From Planococcus citri (lineage: Eukaryota; Arthropoda; Insecta; Hemiptera; Pseudococcidae), in the NCBI RefSeq assembly GCF_950023065.1, contig NC_088681.1, forward strand, positions 42,132,836 to 42,196,835: 64,000 nt of DNA, read 5' to 3'. The notes under the pieces were generated by a model, which was not told the origin of the DNA, ran no database searches, and saw nothing but the letters and a program-made list of their open reading frames with translations. Both the position numbers and the translations under genes were made by a program. Shown piece by piece: positions 23,153 through 36,089 of the stretch (positions are counted from its first letter, which is position 1; every line of letters begins with the position of its first letter).

Positions 23153-23642
23153 AATTATTTTGTAGGTTAAGCTGTATTGAATCGAATGTAGCCAATGTAG
23201 GTATGATTTTTTAAAATTAACTTGTAAAATATTTGTTTATATTATTTTATAACATCTTTTGTATTGTCAAATTTTTCAACCCATGGATAACTAGATCTAA
23301 TAGTAGTCGATTGTTTGTTCAGCTGAATTATTCCATACAGAATCAAAATTATAATAACATTTGTGTGAATGAAACAAACCATTTTTTTTTCATGGTGCAG
23401 TTTTTACTTTTTTTTTTTTTTACAAATTTTGTTGCTTTCGTTATCATTGCTGATTGTTTGTGACTGTGAGTTGATTCGGTGTCTTGTTAAGTAGGTGATT
23501 TGGTTATTTATATTTTTAGTCATTAAACTACGACTACGAAAACCTTCAACTTTTGACAGAAAAGTGAAAACTTCCATCGTTTTCGTAATCAAAGAACATG
23601 TTTAACGTTCAACAGATACAGAAAAAAAAACTGATAAGTGAT

Positions 23643-23648
23643 AATAAA
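23643..23648 (+). terminator. Poly(A) signal AATAAA, candidate for burs
   Basis: This is the AATAAA about 490 bases past the burs stop. The intervening sequence is AT-rich and non-coding. Confidence 0.4.
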
Positions 23649-24072
23649 ATAAAATCAAGGTAGTTTTTATTCTTCAAACTCATTCTTCGAAAGTTTTTCC
23701 AAATATTTTTCACTTTTCTCAAGTTATTCTTATTTTTTGTCTTTTTAGTTTTTTTCGAAATTATTTTCTATTTCATTTTATTGATATAAAATTGTTGAAT
23801 GTGAATTCCGCGAGGTTCTGGAAATTACAACGAAATTCTTGTAATATTCTCGTAATAAAACAGAGCTTCGCAAAATTTGGCTTAAAATAAAAATGAGAAC
23901 CACTGACCAAGTTTATACTTGTGTATCACTATTGTGCGCGTAATCAGTAATCGGAAATGAACGAGTGATAATCGTTACAAGAAATGAAATTATGTGATGA
24001 ACGTTGAAAAAGTTTCAAATATTACGAACATAATGAACATAATTATAAAAAATAATTCAATCGGCTTTAAAA
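23649..24072. other. Spacer and probable 5' UTR of the SLC35E2-like gene
   Basis: No coding is seen. An initiator-like TCAGT near 23945, after the GC-richer GTGCGCG, may mark the transcription start about 130 bases before the ATG. Confidence 0.35.
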
Positions 24073-25800
24073 ATGAATGACGGACAATCCGAAGACATGA
24101 TGATGAATCAATCATTCAAAGAAAATGATACCACCGAGCTACTCCAGAACTCCAACGTTTCCAGAGATCACATTCCAGCCAAAAATATCAGATTGAGGAA
24201 CAGTGATCCGAAAGGATTGTGTAATTTTCGAGCATTTTTCTTCCTCGTGTTATGGTATATTTTCAGTGGATGTACTTTATTCCTGAACAAGTATATTTTA
24301 TCTTACATGCATGGAGATCCGACTATACTTGGTAAACGAACACCGAATTTAAATCTTTCTTATTGCCATCGAGTTTCCAATTTGCTTATTATTTTATCTA
24401 ATTTCAAGGAACTTTCCAAATGCTGATGACGACTGTATGCGGATTTATTCAGTTATTTATTCCTTGCGGTATGTATAGTCCTGTTCAACGCACAAGTCAT
24501 CCACCTGGGTTTTACAAACACATGACATTTGTTGGCTGTACGAGGTAAACGTTTCAAAATTTGTTTCAAGCTATTCGTATATTTTTCTGTATTGCTAAGA
24601 GTTTTTCTTTTTGTAGATTCATAACTGTATTATTAGGTTTAATATCCATTGATTACGTCGCTGTAAGTTTCACCGAAACTATAAAAAGTTCTGCACCAAT
24701 ATTCACTGTACTGATATCGTGGATTATTTTAGGTAATGATTATTGAATGAGGTAGACTCGAGTGATGAAAATATGATGCATTGTATTGTTAAAGTTAATC
24801 TGATCGAATTGAGCTGTATTCGTCGAATATTTTCATTTCACAGGTGAAGAAACAGGATTCTACGTTAATTTATCCTTGATTCCTGTCATGGGTGGATTAG
24901 CTCTATGTTCAGTTACGGAACTGAGTTTTAATTTCATTGGTTTTGTCGCAGCGATGGCTACCAATTTCACAGAATGGTATTTTTAAAGGTTTTATTTTAT
25001 GTAGCGTGTACTATGTAGAACGTATTGAAAACCTACATTTCCGTGTGTTTCAGTTTACAAAACGTGTATTCTAAAATGTTGATAAGTGGAGAAAAGTTTC
25101 GGTTTACGTAAGTTATTTTCTGCTTCTCTGTAAGTCAAAATTTTGGCAATTCCATTTTCAATGCGTGCTTAATTTTACAGACCTGCCGAACTGCAGTTCT
25201 ACACGAGCATGGCCTCAATCGTTGTACAAATACCAGCCACTTTCTTGCTAGTCAATATTAAAGAATTTTTAAGTACGACGGAATTTCATACTTATTTAGC
25301 CTTTATATTGAACGGAATATTCTTCCATTTTCAGTCAATCACAGCGTATGTTTTAATGGATTATATTAGTCCAGTAACCCATAGGTATGTATCATAATGT
25401 ATGATTTAGAAAAATTATTTATGTAGAATGTAATATTGAACGATTTTTATTGCATTGATTTAGTGTTACCAATACGGTGAAGCGAGCTTTCCTTATTTGG
25501 TTATCAGTGATAATGTTTGGAAACCCAGTAACATTTTTGAGTGGTCTTGGAACTGTGATAGTTATTATTGGAGTTACGTTGTACAATAAAGCGCAAGAAT
25601 ACGATAAATTATACAAATTGGCAAAAGTATGTTGCATATTTTGCATACTTTATGTAGTAAATCCTATGCATCATTTGTAATGAAGAGATACGAAAGATTC
25701 CAGTGATTAATCTCGATAGTAATTTTAATGAGCGATTTTTGTAATTATTTTTCAGTATAAATCGGACGATGAGTCTTCAATGAAAGTAAGATCAATTTGA
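24073..25800 (+). CDS. SLC35E2: SLC35E2-like nucleotide-sugar/triose-phosphate transporter family protein
   Basis: Multi-pass membrane protein of the drug/metabolite transporter superfamily (TPT family), expected in Golgi or other endomembranes. The substrate of SLC35E2 is not established. Eight exons: 24073-24331, 24409-24544, 24617-24732, 24844-24976, 25054-25107, 25181-25384, 25464-25626, 25756-25800. Phases agree throughout and give 369 residues. Family marks in order: WYIFSGCTLFLNKYIL (TM1), SIDYVAVSFTETIKSSAPIF, NLSLIPVMGGLALCSVTELS, LQNVYSKMLISGEKFRF, PAELQFYTS, and the C-terminal TPT signature ISPVTHSVTNTVKRAFLIWLSV with FGNPVTFLSGLGT. The N-terminus (about 55 residues) is acidic and soluble, the C-terminus short. 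Length is close to vertebrate SLC35E2. All introns are 72-111 bp except the last (129 bp). Confidence 0.93.
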
Positions 25801-26300
25801 TGATCTCTATGGAAACAGATGTTCCTAAACCTATGTGATATTTCATTCCCATGTCCGGATTTCCATACTTGAAAATCTTTTCGCTTGAAGAAAAAAACGT
25901 TGCAAAAACCACCTTCGTTCTACTTTTTAATGTGTTATTCATGTGTGCTGTTTGCAATTGTTTGCTTAGGTGTTAACATCGTTGAACGAATTGTTATTTG
26001 CATTTGACATTATCGTCGTTTTGTTCGCATATTTTAGAGCAACGTCTTGTTTGAATTTAAACATTAATTCTGAATTTTTAGCTGAAATTATTTTTCAGTA
26101 TTGTGCAAGCTCCATGTGCGTGTACATAATCTTTTTCATTTCGCTATTCGAATTTCCACTGTATTTTTTCATTATTTCTAATTTTATCCATGATTTTTAA
26201 CGCTTATTGTGTTTGGAGAAGAGCAAAATTCATTACTTTTTGTAATTTGTTGTTTTTTCGACTTTTTTTTTTTTTTTGTAACCTTCTTGTAAAGAATGAT

Positions 26301-26306
26301 AATAAA
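26301..26306 (+). terminator. Poly(A) signal AATAAA of SLC35E2-like gene
   Basis: The canonical AATAAA lies in AATGATAATAAACTGAAG, about 500 bases past the stop. No other gene lies between. Confidence 0.6.
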
Positions 26307-27547
26307 CTGAAGTTTATCATTTTTCAATCTGTGGTTGTATTATTAGAAACTATTGAATGAATTTTACTAAAGTTCAGATTCAGAATGATTTGAAAAAAAA
26401 ATTAAAAAACGTTTTGTTTTTTATCGATAAATATTTATTTACTACATGTAGAAAAATGAAACGAACTTTCTAAAACTTGCATTCTCAATTATTTTGATTA
26501 CATTGAATTTGCATTTTTTTTTTCGAAATAAAAATGATAATAGATGAATATTGGGCAAAATTTTACTACTTCTATCTCTGTCGCAACTCGCAAGCGTGTA
26601 TCCATCTTTCTTGAATTCTTTTTTTGTTTAACTTTTCATTTCTTTTCTTCAAAGAATAATAATTTTTCTTCAATTTATTAAAGATATCTTAGATTAGAAT
26701 CTTACCTTATAAAGGATACAAAATTGAAGATTTCTCATCTCCTCTGAAAGAGGAAAAGAGGTCAGAGGTGAGAGGATACAGAAGCTTTGCTTTCTGTTAT
26801 TAAAAATTTATTTGCATGTTATAATTAATATTTTGATATTTGCGCCACCATCAAGCAATTTTCTTGAATTCTACTTCATTTTTCAACATTTAACATTTTA
26901 AAATTCACATTATTTTTAATGAGTAATTACTTAATTAGTAATTGAGTATTTTGAATACTTTGAACGAATCATGAATGAAAAATTATTATGACGTAAATAA
27001 TTCATCGAAAAAAAGAATACCTACCCATTTTTTGAAAATAAGTAGGTCAAAAAAAATATTTCACTAGCGCTTCAACCGATCGTTGCACGAAACCAAACTT
27101 TTAATTGTGTGATGGCAATACCATGTTGAGTTGTCCATGGAATCGCTGTGAAATTATTTAAATGGCTACCGTTTGTGTTGTATTTTGTTGAAACGATAAA
27201 AATTTGTAATTGCTGTACTCGTGATACGGTATCTAAAAGAATTTTTATTGCATATTTTTGTTAAAACATAGTTATTAATTAATTATTTGTTAATTTGTGA
27301 TGTATTTTTTGTAAATCAATTTTGCATACCGATTGCAACCGAACTCGACTACGAAAATGAACGAAAATTATCTCCTTAAAAAGAGACCTTTTCTCGTTTG
27401 ACAATATAATTTCGTGTAAATCATTCGCATGTTTCAAGTTTTTACGTTTTAATTCGATTGAAATTTTCTAAATGTTGTAAAATCTAACGTGAAATTTTTA
27501 TTTTATATACATAGTTTTTGTTCGAATGATAAGAAATTCAAAGTCCT
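26307..27547. other. Intergenic and probable promoter/5' UTR of the next gene
   Basis: The stretch is AT-rich and carries no coding exon. Upstream of the ATG at 27583 lies a 13-codon upstream frame (27548-27586) that overlaps that start codon, a feature that could dampen translation if it is in the mRNA. Confidence 0.35.
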
Positions 27548-27582
27548 ATGAGGACGCGTGAGGCAGCGCTCAAATTAATGGA

Positions 27583-27658
27583 ATGAATACGTCAATTCGA
27601 AAAAGTGGTAACCAATATAGAGATACGTATCCACAGTATGGAATACCTCCACAATCTG
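27583..27658 (+). CDS. Candidate first coding exon of a long-intron gene
   Basis: ATG 27583 opens a frame encoding MNTSIRKSGNQYRDTYPQYG followed by IPPQS. It ends one base into a codon at a GTTAGT donor (27659). Without splicing the frame stops at once (TAG), so it only makes sense as an exon. The Tyr/Pro/Gln composition looks like a disordered N-terminus, and I do not recognise the protein. It is followed by more than 36 kb without conserved coding, which fits a large first intron. Confidence 0.35.
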
Positions 27659-27659
27659 G

Positions 27660-28528
27660 TTAGTGAAATTGATTATATATTTTTAGTAATTTTTTATTAA
27701 ATTCGTTTGCAAATACGAATTTTTTTATCAGTTTGCAGACTGGTTAATTTGTTTTTTCTCATAGGCGTGGCATTACGCATAGTGTCGTTGAAATTTTAAG
27801 GTTAAGTTTGCGTATGAACATACTCACGTGTGTTATATCGTCGTGTACGTTTGCCATTTTTCTCATTTCGTAATATTTTCGAATATTTTATCAAATCTGA
27901 GATTTATTTCGGTATCGGAGTTTACCTAATTGTTATTCAATACAAACGTGCACTACCTTCGAACTTATTGGTAAGTAATACGGATAATTGGATTTAAATA
28001 TTGATGGATTTTCTACATGCACAGATGACCTAAAAATCACACAGATGTGCACTCTGGATAATTTTAATTTTATCAATTTCTACGTTCTTTCGTACTAATT
28101 TAATATATTTCGCGCTAATTTCCTTTCACGATTTCGTCCAAGATTCCATATCAAGTTAATTTCCATCTATGTTGAGTGATAATATTGTGAAATGTGTTTG
28201 GCTAACGTGTGTGTTTCGGTATGAGGTAATTTTTCCAATTACTCTGAGGAAAAGCTATCGGTATTGTGTTTTTTAGAAATTTCCGAATGGTATAACGTAG
28301 TTTTATCGAGTAGATTGCATCATTGGAGTTGTAAATCGTTAAAAGAAGCGATGGATTTGTCGTAAAATTTGATCCGCATCTGATTGATTATGTAACATGA
28401 AAATTTTACGAACACAGCTGCGATTGTTTGATTTGCTGGTTGCTTTTGATTGTGGTTTTGTTGATTATTTATATAGTTTTAAAATTATATACACGCAATG
28501 TTTAATTAAAGTGAAAACTTTGTTTTAG
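27660..28528. other. Intron; nothing coding recognised
   Basis: The sequence is AT-rich. A strong splice-donor word TTG|GTAAGTAA lies at 27970/27971 after a CpG-containing stretch (about 27770-27970) and could mark an untranslated alternative first exon. No other signal supports it. Confidence 0.3.
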
Positions 28529-28579
28529 TTGTGCGACCTGGAAGTGTCTCTGTTCGTTTCACTTTTTGCAGTATTTCAG
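28529..28579 (+). CDS. Possible 51-nt cassette exon
   Basis: A TTTGTTTTAG acceptor (ends 28528) and a GTATTA donor (28580) bracket 51 bases. Joined in phase 1 to the exon at 27583-27658 they stay open (VVRPGSVSVRFTFCSIS) and keep phase 1. The donor is weak and the peptide is not recognised, so this is a frame-consistent suggestion only. Confidence 0.2.
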
Positions 28580-31500
28580 GTATTATTTCTACTCAAATAA
28601 TTGGCCGGCCTGTAATGGTTTCTTTATTGTTCACAGTATTGGGCGAATTTTCAGTTCATGCTTGTAGTATTTCATTAAATCCGTAGCTGTGTTCTTCTTA
28701 TCAAGTATTTCCAACTTGGTATACCCGTTCTGCTTTTCCTATAGTCTTTATAGTTGATGGCTTTGAAAGAGCTTGTAGCTTTAACCGACGACGTCGTTCT
28801 CCTGTTATGGCTTTCCAATTTATTGTACAGCTTCACCGGAACATTCTTCGTTCCCAGGATCAAGTATCGGTTCGAATCGATGTAAAGTTACCATGATACG
28901 AGCTTTATTATCTATTTATCTAAGTTACTTACTCGATATGCTTAAGTTTTAGTTGCACGTTTATTTTCTCTTTCCTGTGCCTCATACCTTTAATTTCGAT
29001 GTTTTAGTTGCGACGAATTCTGTCTCGTTGTCCGAAATATTTTCGTATCATGTTTTGTCAGCATGTTTCTATGGATCGTATACCGCCAGATGTCGATTAT
29101 CTTTCGAAATTTGGTCAAGATTGTCTCGTGTTGTATGTGACCTTGCATTGTAATTCGAACACAACCGATTCGAACAGCTGATCTAAGAGTTGCAGTGCTC
29201 CAGATACCATATTCTTGAAGTACACTCGATGATTCTCGTCGTTTCCAATTCACTTTTCTTTTTCGGCACTCTTCAGTCGCACTTTTCAAAAGCTTCAGCA
29301 TACGTATTGACAGTAATCTGTTCAAGTTTCCTTTAAAACACTTTGCTGTTGACATTTTGATAAATTATCAAGCTGTACCGGCGTCTGTGTATCGAATTTA
29401 GGTCAATGAAATCGACCTGATATTTATTCCTTCGAATGATTTCCGGGTACGGTTTTCGACTCCTGGTCTGTACTTTAAAAATTTGGATCCACGAGTCGAG
29501 CTGCGTTTCGGTGAAGTAATTTTTTTGATTTCGGTATGTCGTGGCATTGGCGATACAGCGCTATCTACGCTGATTCATGTATGCGAACGTGTGGTGGAGT
29601 GGTCCGTTCGCAGCAGTCATGAACTTATGACTCATTACCCGCCGGATTATAAATTGTTCATAGAATTTTCTTTCGTTTCTATTTATGGTTACCTTGTTTT
29701 TGTCTTCAGTGGCTGTAGTAATTGATTGCAAGTGGAACCTGCAAAATTGATTTTCAACTTTTCAAAAAAATGATCACTTGTAATCAACATGGGCAAGTGG
29801 GCACCGGCATTTGATTCATTGATTGACGAAGTATCGTATTTTTTCCTCTCCGTTGGGAACATCACTGTCTTGTATCCTATAATGTTTTTATTTTTGAAAC
29901 ACGCGATTATATCGCGCGATGAAATTTCGTTGGTGTTATCTTCGTTTTGTGCTAGTAACGAGACTGCGATACGTTATCTATGGACTTGGAACTGATCAGC
30001 TCTTCTTGGTCGGTGCGCTGTGAGATAGTAAAATACGTCGATGTTTCATCAAATGATAGCCAAAAATGGCGAGTGACGCGTGCCGGAGTCAGAATGGACA
30101 ACTTTTCGACTTTCCTAAGCGATCACTGGGATGATAGAAGATGACATTGGTATGAAATCGTTGAAGAGCAATTTTGAGTAAAAATTTACAAGTCGATGTG
30201 GTTTTTGATTTCGATTGCGTATTTTGAATATCGATGACTCGAATCAATTACGGTAATTTACGTGTTATGTTTCACTATTGATTCCAGACTTTGATTTTCT
30301 ATCCTTATCGATGCTACGGTGAAGTAATCGATTAATTATAGCATCAGTTGAAATTGGTTTCGTCGTATTTCTCTCCGAGGTTGATCGATGGATTGGACTT
30401 GCAGAACTGCAGTGTTCAATCGATACATCGTTGAAATTATCTGCTGGAATATTCCAACTCTCTAAGTACATATTTTCCTCTTGAAAAATTATCAAAACTC
30501 GTGTCTATGGGATATTTGTTCTGTCGTATGCTATCATGAATGGAAAATCATATCTGAACTTGCCAAAGTCTTGGAGTCCAAGTTTCTTATGGAAAAATGC
30601 AACTTTGAACTGAAGTCAGATCCACAGCTGTAAACTGTTTGACTCTGAAATTCCCAGCTACACCGAGGCAAGAAGAAATATGTCCCTGGAATCGAAGTTG
30701 GGCCACTCAATTTCCCATCAAAATCGAAAGCCCCATTCCTGAGCTATTAGCGGAAGATTTTCATACAAAATTTCAACTGCCTAGTCCGTTGATCCACGAA
30801 CAGGAATCCTAAGATGTCATTTTCGAAAATGCTCTCTTTTTACCATACATACTCCACAATTGATCGAGTAACTGCGTTTTACAGTATTTCTGTTCACTTT
30901 TTCCTCCAGTTATTCACTTTTTGAAGTGAAATTGGAACTCGTAACCCTAAAATATCGAAATGGTACTTCTTCGTCATTTTCCACCGTTATTTTTATGCAG
31001 TTTTTCTTCGAAAATATCTCTATTCTCGGTTTTAACGTCTATTTCTCTCACACCTTCGAGCTACGTGTTGATAACGCGACTAGAAAAGCGTCGCATCGAG
31101 CGGTACTTGGCGATAAGATTAATTGAAAAATACTTGGTAAATTATGATACATTCATTGAATGAATTACTGCGCCAACGTAACTTATGAAGGCGCACGTTC
31201 TAAGTGCACAGGGTCCTAATTCTCTACCGGAGCAGTGTCACGACCATCATTGAAACCCAGAGGTGAATCGGGAGGGAGAGGAGGGGGGGGGTCACATGTA
31301 GTTATAATTTCATTTGTAATGCGGACGAGCGACGATGACGTACGATGCAACGAGAATATTATTTATTTGATTTTATTACGGTGCATTGTAAACTGCATTG
31401 CATTTATATAGTGATATCGGGACCATTGAGCTCTACTCGTCGTCGTCGTCGTTGTCGTTGTGAAAAAATAGGAAAACAACGTACAAACAGACAGTTGAAA

Positions 31501-33240
31501 AAAATAAGGGACAGAGGTATAGCGGAGAAAAGGGTGAATAAGAATTATGCGACGATAATGCGAGGTAATTTATTATACAACTTGTCCAGTCAAGCAGTCA
31601 TATGGGTCGATAAGGTGGACGACACGGACACGTTGAGGTGGCTTTCTTCGTGTGGCTGATACTGGAATTCAGAGGTTTTACTTCACTTATCGCCAATGTC
31701 GTGGTCTATCGTACTCGTACGACGGCATGGTGAATGGAATTCGCTTGAAATTTTTCGTCGCCTGGATCGTGGGATTGTGTGGGAAGATGGAGAAGGTAAA
31801 GGTAGAGTTGGAGAGGCACGAACGAAGGTACCTATCTCTCTTTCTGTCTATCGAAGATCTATTGTGCTGGAACTAATGTTTTGCACGATGAAGGGTGAAG
31901 GGATTTCTATTATGGAGAGGTTTTTTGCCCGTCTTTTTCTTTCTTCTTTCCGGTTTCGTTTGGGGTAGGAGTGGTGAATGAAGTGTATGTTGTTGTGTGG
32001 TTCTGCAGCCTTCCAGGTATAGCTTACTACCCAGTATTCAGATTTGTCGAGGGTAGTTGGCTTCAGAACTTGGAAATGTCGAGTTCTTCGACATAAAATC
32101 TCATTTTTTGAGCGGTGTTTTATTCAATTTGACCTAAAGTTTTTCAATTGTTTTACGCATCTTTTTCTGTACTTGTTTTGGAGAAAGATGGATTTTATGA
32201 AAGCGAAAGCAGTATTCTTGAACATGAAAATTTCGAGCTAGCTCATCCTCCTTTCTTTCCTCATTTTCAATTTCTGACTCGAAGTACAGTATTTCAAAAA
32301 TAGATAACAGCCATTGTAAAGACTAAAATTTTGACTCTCAACGTCATCAACTACAAAATTTTGAGTTTTGTCATCTTCATCCCATTTTCTCTTCATTTTT
32401 CAAGTTTTAACTAACGAGGAAAGTATTCCAACTGGCACAACATTTTTTGAACCAGATTAAGAAGAATCCATGGAAGACCCCAAAATACACCTCCAATTGA
32501 AATTTGATCAGATTGACAAATTTGTATCATTTTTTCGACCTCCCGAGTCAATTAGTTACTCGGTTTTTAACGGTTCTGGAGATTTCAGTGGATTTTTGGA
32601 TTCTCCAGTTTTCGATGAAAGGCTGTTAATAGTGGTGAAAATTATAAATTCAGCACTTATAAAATTTGGATTTACGCGACCCTTGTCGAACAATCTCGGC
32701 ACAAACCAAGGTATCTAGCAGATCATCGAAGTCATCAAAAAGTCATTCTTTTGGCCAAAAGTTGAACGCTATCTTCAAAAATTAGTCAAACATTCTCAAA
32801 AACTGATGTTGAATCGACCACCACCTCCCCCCTTCCCACCACGGTTACTGAAAATTACCATAAATTGTTTTTCAAGAAATTGGGACAATTGTACAAATTA
32901 TTGCGAAAATTGATTGCAAATTTGTTGAAATGCTATAAAATTTCTTTAAATTGATGAAATATTGTGAAAAATTGAGCAAAACATGCCGAACTGCTCAGTT
33001 ATGAAAAAAAAATTGCAAAATTACCATCTTGTATTGAAATAAAATGAAGTCGTGGAAAAAATCACACGAAGCATAACAAAAAGGAACCGTTGAATTATCA
33101 TAAAAGTAACTTGAAATAACCAAAAATTGATGGAATTTTATTTTCAGTTATCAGCGCCAAAAATTCTATAAAAATCACCCATCAAAATTAAATTTGAAAT
33201 CTTCGTAATTTTGAAAAAAAAGGCGTCCAAAAGTGTAAAA
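28580..33240. other. Long intron, first part; nothing coding recognised
   Basis: Base composition shifts to higher GC and CpG from about 27.5 kb onward. A TCG/TTG triplet run lies at about 31438-31462 and a G run at 31283-31291. Open frames on both strands (for example minus 28990-29355) do not resemble known families. A divergent TGGAGATTTCAG-type repeat lies near 32570-32610. Confidence 0.4.
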
Positions 33241-33299
33241 ATTTGGTCGTTAATTTTTTCAATTTTTTAGACAAGTGGAAACTTTTAAAAAATGTTTGT

Positions 33300-33378
33300 G
33301 CTGGTTCGAATCCAAAATTTTATAAAGCGATTATTTTTGAAAAAATTGAAGATTCGAAAATTTTGGATTCGAACCAGC
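33300..33378. repeat. Hairpin with perfect 22-bp stem
   Basis: GCTGGTTCGAATCCAAAATT and two further T at 33300-33321 are exactly reverse-complementary to 33357-33378, with a 35-nt loop. The arm contains GGTTCGAATCC, a match to the tRNA B-box/T-arm consensus, but no acceptor stem, D-arm or anticodon arm can be built around it, so it is not a tRNA. Confidence 0.7.
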
Positions 33379-36089
33379 TTAAAAGGATTTTGAATTTTGA
33401 AAAATATGTTCGTAAATTAATCGAAACGGTCACAAAGATGGGGGTACTGAATTTAATTTTCACACTATTTACAGCATTCTTTTTCGAATACTGGAAAATC
33501 CGAAATCCCACTGGAGGCTCTAGTACCGTTTGAAACCATTACCAATCGACTTACCAGGTCGAACATCGAGCACTAATCAAATTCTAATTTTTTCCCCCTG
33601 AGAAATTAGCCGATGAAATTTTTGAAAATTCGCTGAAAATCGAAAAATTTTGCTGCTAGTGTATTTTTGAGGCACTCTATTGATTCCCCTTTGTTTGATT
33701 CAGAAAACCTTGTCACAGGTTTAATAACGGAAATAGATTCAGCACGTTTAAAAATCAACATTTTCATATCAAATTCTATGAATTTGACATAATTTAGAGG
33801 TTTTCTGTCGTTGTCTTCCCCCTCTCCCCTCACCTTCATTTCCAAGGTTTTACCCAAGTAGTATTGAAAATTGATTTAATCCCTGCAAAAACCCAATTTC
33901 TGATGATGAACTCGATAAATGAGTAAATTTTTTGAATTTTGTTTCCACCTTTCTCTCCCTTTTCGAATTTTGGCTCGATATAATATTGAAATTGAATTCA
34001 ACACTTATTATGGAAATCTTCATTTCAATACTCGACGTGATAAATTGGAAAATTTTGAGTTTTGTCCTTCCCATAGGTTCAGCCTTTCAACTCCGTCTCC
34101 CTTTGACTCAAAGTTCGATCATTTTTTACCCAAAATTTATTATTGCTTGAATTCGTGATTTTTTTTTAAATCGATACAAATCCTATCAGCAACTTTTGTA
34201 TTGTGTTAAATTGCTGTATGAAAACGATCATTCGTAGATTAGAGAACTGGTATGGGAGATGAAACTGGATTTTCTGACCCCCTCCATCTCCTTTCGGATT
34301 CGTTTGACTCATTGGCGTTTTGGTTAATTGGTTTGTTCGATAATTTGAATGGACGAAACGACGATGACGTAGAGAGTGTTTCAAAATACTGGTTTGAGCG
34401 ACGTTAATGTGTTTTTTTCGGCACTACTGCTCGCTTTTGATTTTTTTCGAAGTAGGTTTTTTTTTGTATTTTTACGAGTTTATGGTTGCATCGTATACTC
34501 GTAGTACGTTATGTAGATATTTTATTGCATTTTCTGTTTCATTTTGCGAACTAACCAACCAGTCGACGACGTGGTTTTTTTTTAATGTCGCGATAAAATA
34601 TTCGTACATGAAAATTGAAAAAAAATATCGGACGTTAGGACTAAAAAGTAATAAGTATGTTGGCAAGGTCGTTGCACAATGAACGTTATACATGTGTACT
34701 TTATGTTCGTTGCAAGCTATAGTTATTTTCCGACAAAATGGGCATTTCATAAACTGTTGTAACGTTGATATTGTTCTTATTACTCTTGTACATGTGTACA
34801 AGTAGGTAGGTAGAGGTACTACATGATAACATTATGTGAATGGTACTCTACGTAAATGCATAATCTGTGCAAGTAAACTGCAATACCTGAAAACCTGAAA
34901 TTTCAAATTTGAGTAAACCAACGTGAAAGTACTCCTGAAGTTCGATCAAAATGATACGTATGTTTGCTTTACTAGTCCACGTGTTTGGCTTCACTTTTTC
35001 TCTTTTTACCATGAAAAAAAATCTAACAATTTTGGCACACGTGTCGTACATTACGCACCGGCACGCGATGGTTTTAAATTTGATTGGTAGCTCGGTCTAG
35101 TTTCACCAGGCAGGTTTAGTTGAAGAGAACGAAATGTGCCAGCCGCCAAGTTCGCATGACTGATCGAATCGTCTTTTAGTGGGTGGCGGTGGTTTAATGA
35201 AAGAGAGCATAAGGGGTGAAAGTACCTCTTTCCTCTTTCATGCACCGTGGTCCCCAAGTTTACTTACCTGGCCAACGACGACGACGATCAGAAAACGTCG
35301 TCCTCGTGTACGCGTGGGTGGCGTCGCGTCGGGCCACAGCAGCCGGCCGGTACAAAGAAGCGGTCGGAGGGTGACAAGGGGCGAAGGACGAAAGCGACGC
35401 CGACGCCGATGACCTTGAATGAAGGCGCGGTGCGAGGTGGTTCATTTCGGAAAATGAGGAAAAAAATTTTCCAACTCGATCGTGTCTGGCGATGGCGGCC
35501 GAACTTATACGGTGCGCTAATTTTTTTCTTTTTTGTGCGTATCGACGCCGCCGGATGAGAATTGGGTTTAGCGGCTGAAATCAGCTAGTGCGTTGAAAAT
35601 GGGGTCGAAATGTCGAAAGTGATGCTAACCCGAAAGGCAGAGCTTTCGAGTGCGTGTGATATTAGCGGCGAGCTTCGATATCGATGGGTTGTCTGTTAAT
35701 AGAAGGGAAGGAAAAACTGTGTGATGTGGTCCAGATTGAAAATATTTTCTGCGAAATTATTTACGTAGGGGTTTGGATGTTTGACGAATTTCATGAAAAA
35801 AGGTGGAGGAAATTTTCCTCGTTATGCCAATTCCCAGCACGTATATAATGTTACATAATTTTTAGCTGCAGATACTTTTTAAATATATTTTCTATTTACG
35901 AAGTATGGTGGGAGTTATCGATATGAAAAGGCGAAATTTTTGAAGTAGAATGTGGAATGGGCATCAATATATGGTGTACCTTATTTTGAAAAGTTGTGGA
36001 TTTTTCCACCCCCCCCCCCACCCAATCACCCCTAAGTTATTACCTTGGGTTAGAAAACAATTCCATACTTTTTATTTTCACCTTCTCTA
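33379..36089. other. Long intron; CpG-rich patch near 35.2-35.7 kb
   Basis: A divergent foldback relative sits near 33505-33560. Positions 35160-35720 are rich in CpG and CGA triplets, resembling an insect promoter-like patch. A perfect minus-strand donor word lies here (see 35268-35445). No conserved coding. Confidence 0.4.
35268..35445 (-). other. Possible antisense first exon
   Basis: On the minus strand an ATG at 35445 opens 59 codons, Arg/Ser/Ala-rich, ending exactly at CAG|GTAAGT, a perfect match to the U1-complementary donor consensus (exon end 35268). The low-complexity peptide may be only 5' UTR. No matching downstream minus-strand exon was identified. Confidence 0.2.

Noticed and set aside
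28990..29355. Minus-strand frame faintly reminiscent of a BEL/Pao-type gag N-terminus
   Set aside because: No second motif (protease, reverse transcriptase, integrase, LTR) could be found nearby in any frame; the resemblance is too weak to claim.
33303..33313. tRNA B-box-like word GGTTCGAATCC
   Set aside because: No A-box at proper distance and no cloverleaf; the word belongs to a perfect 22-bp hairpin.
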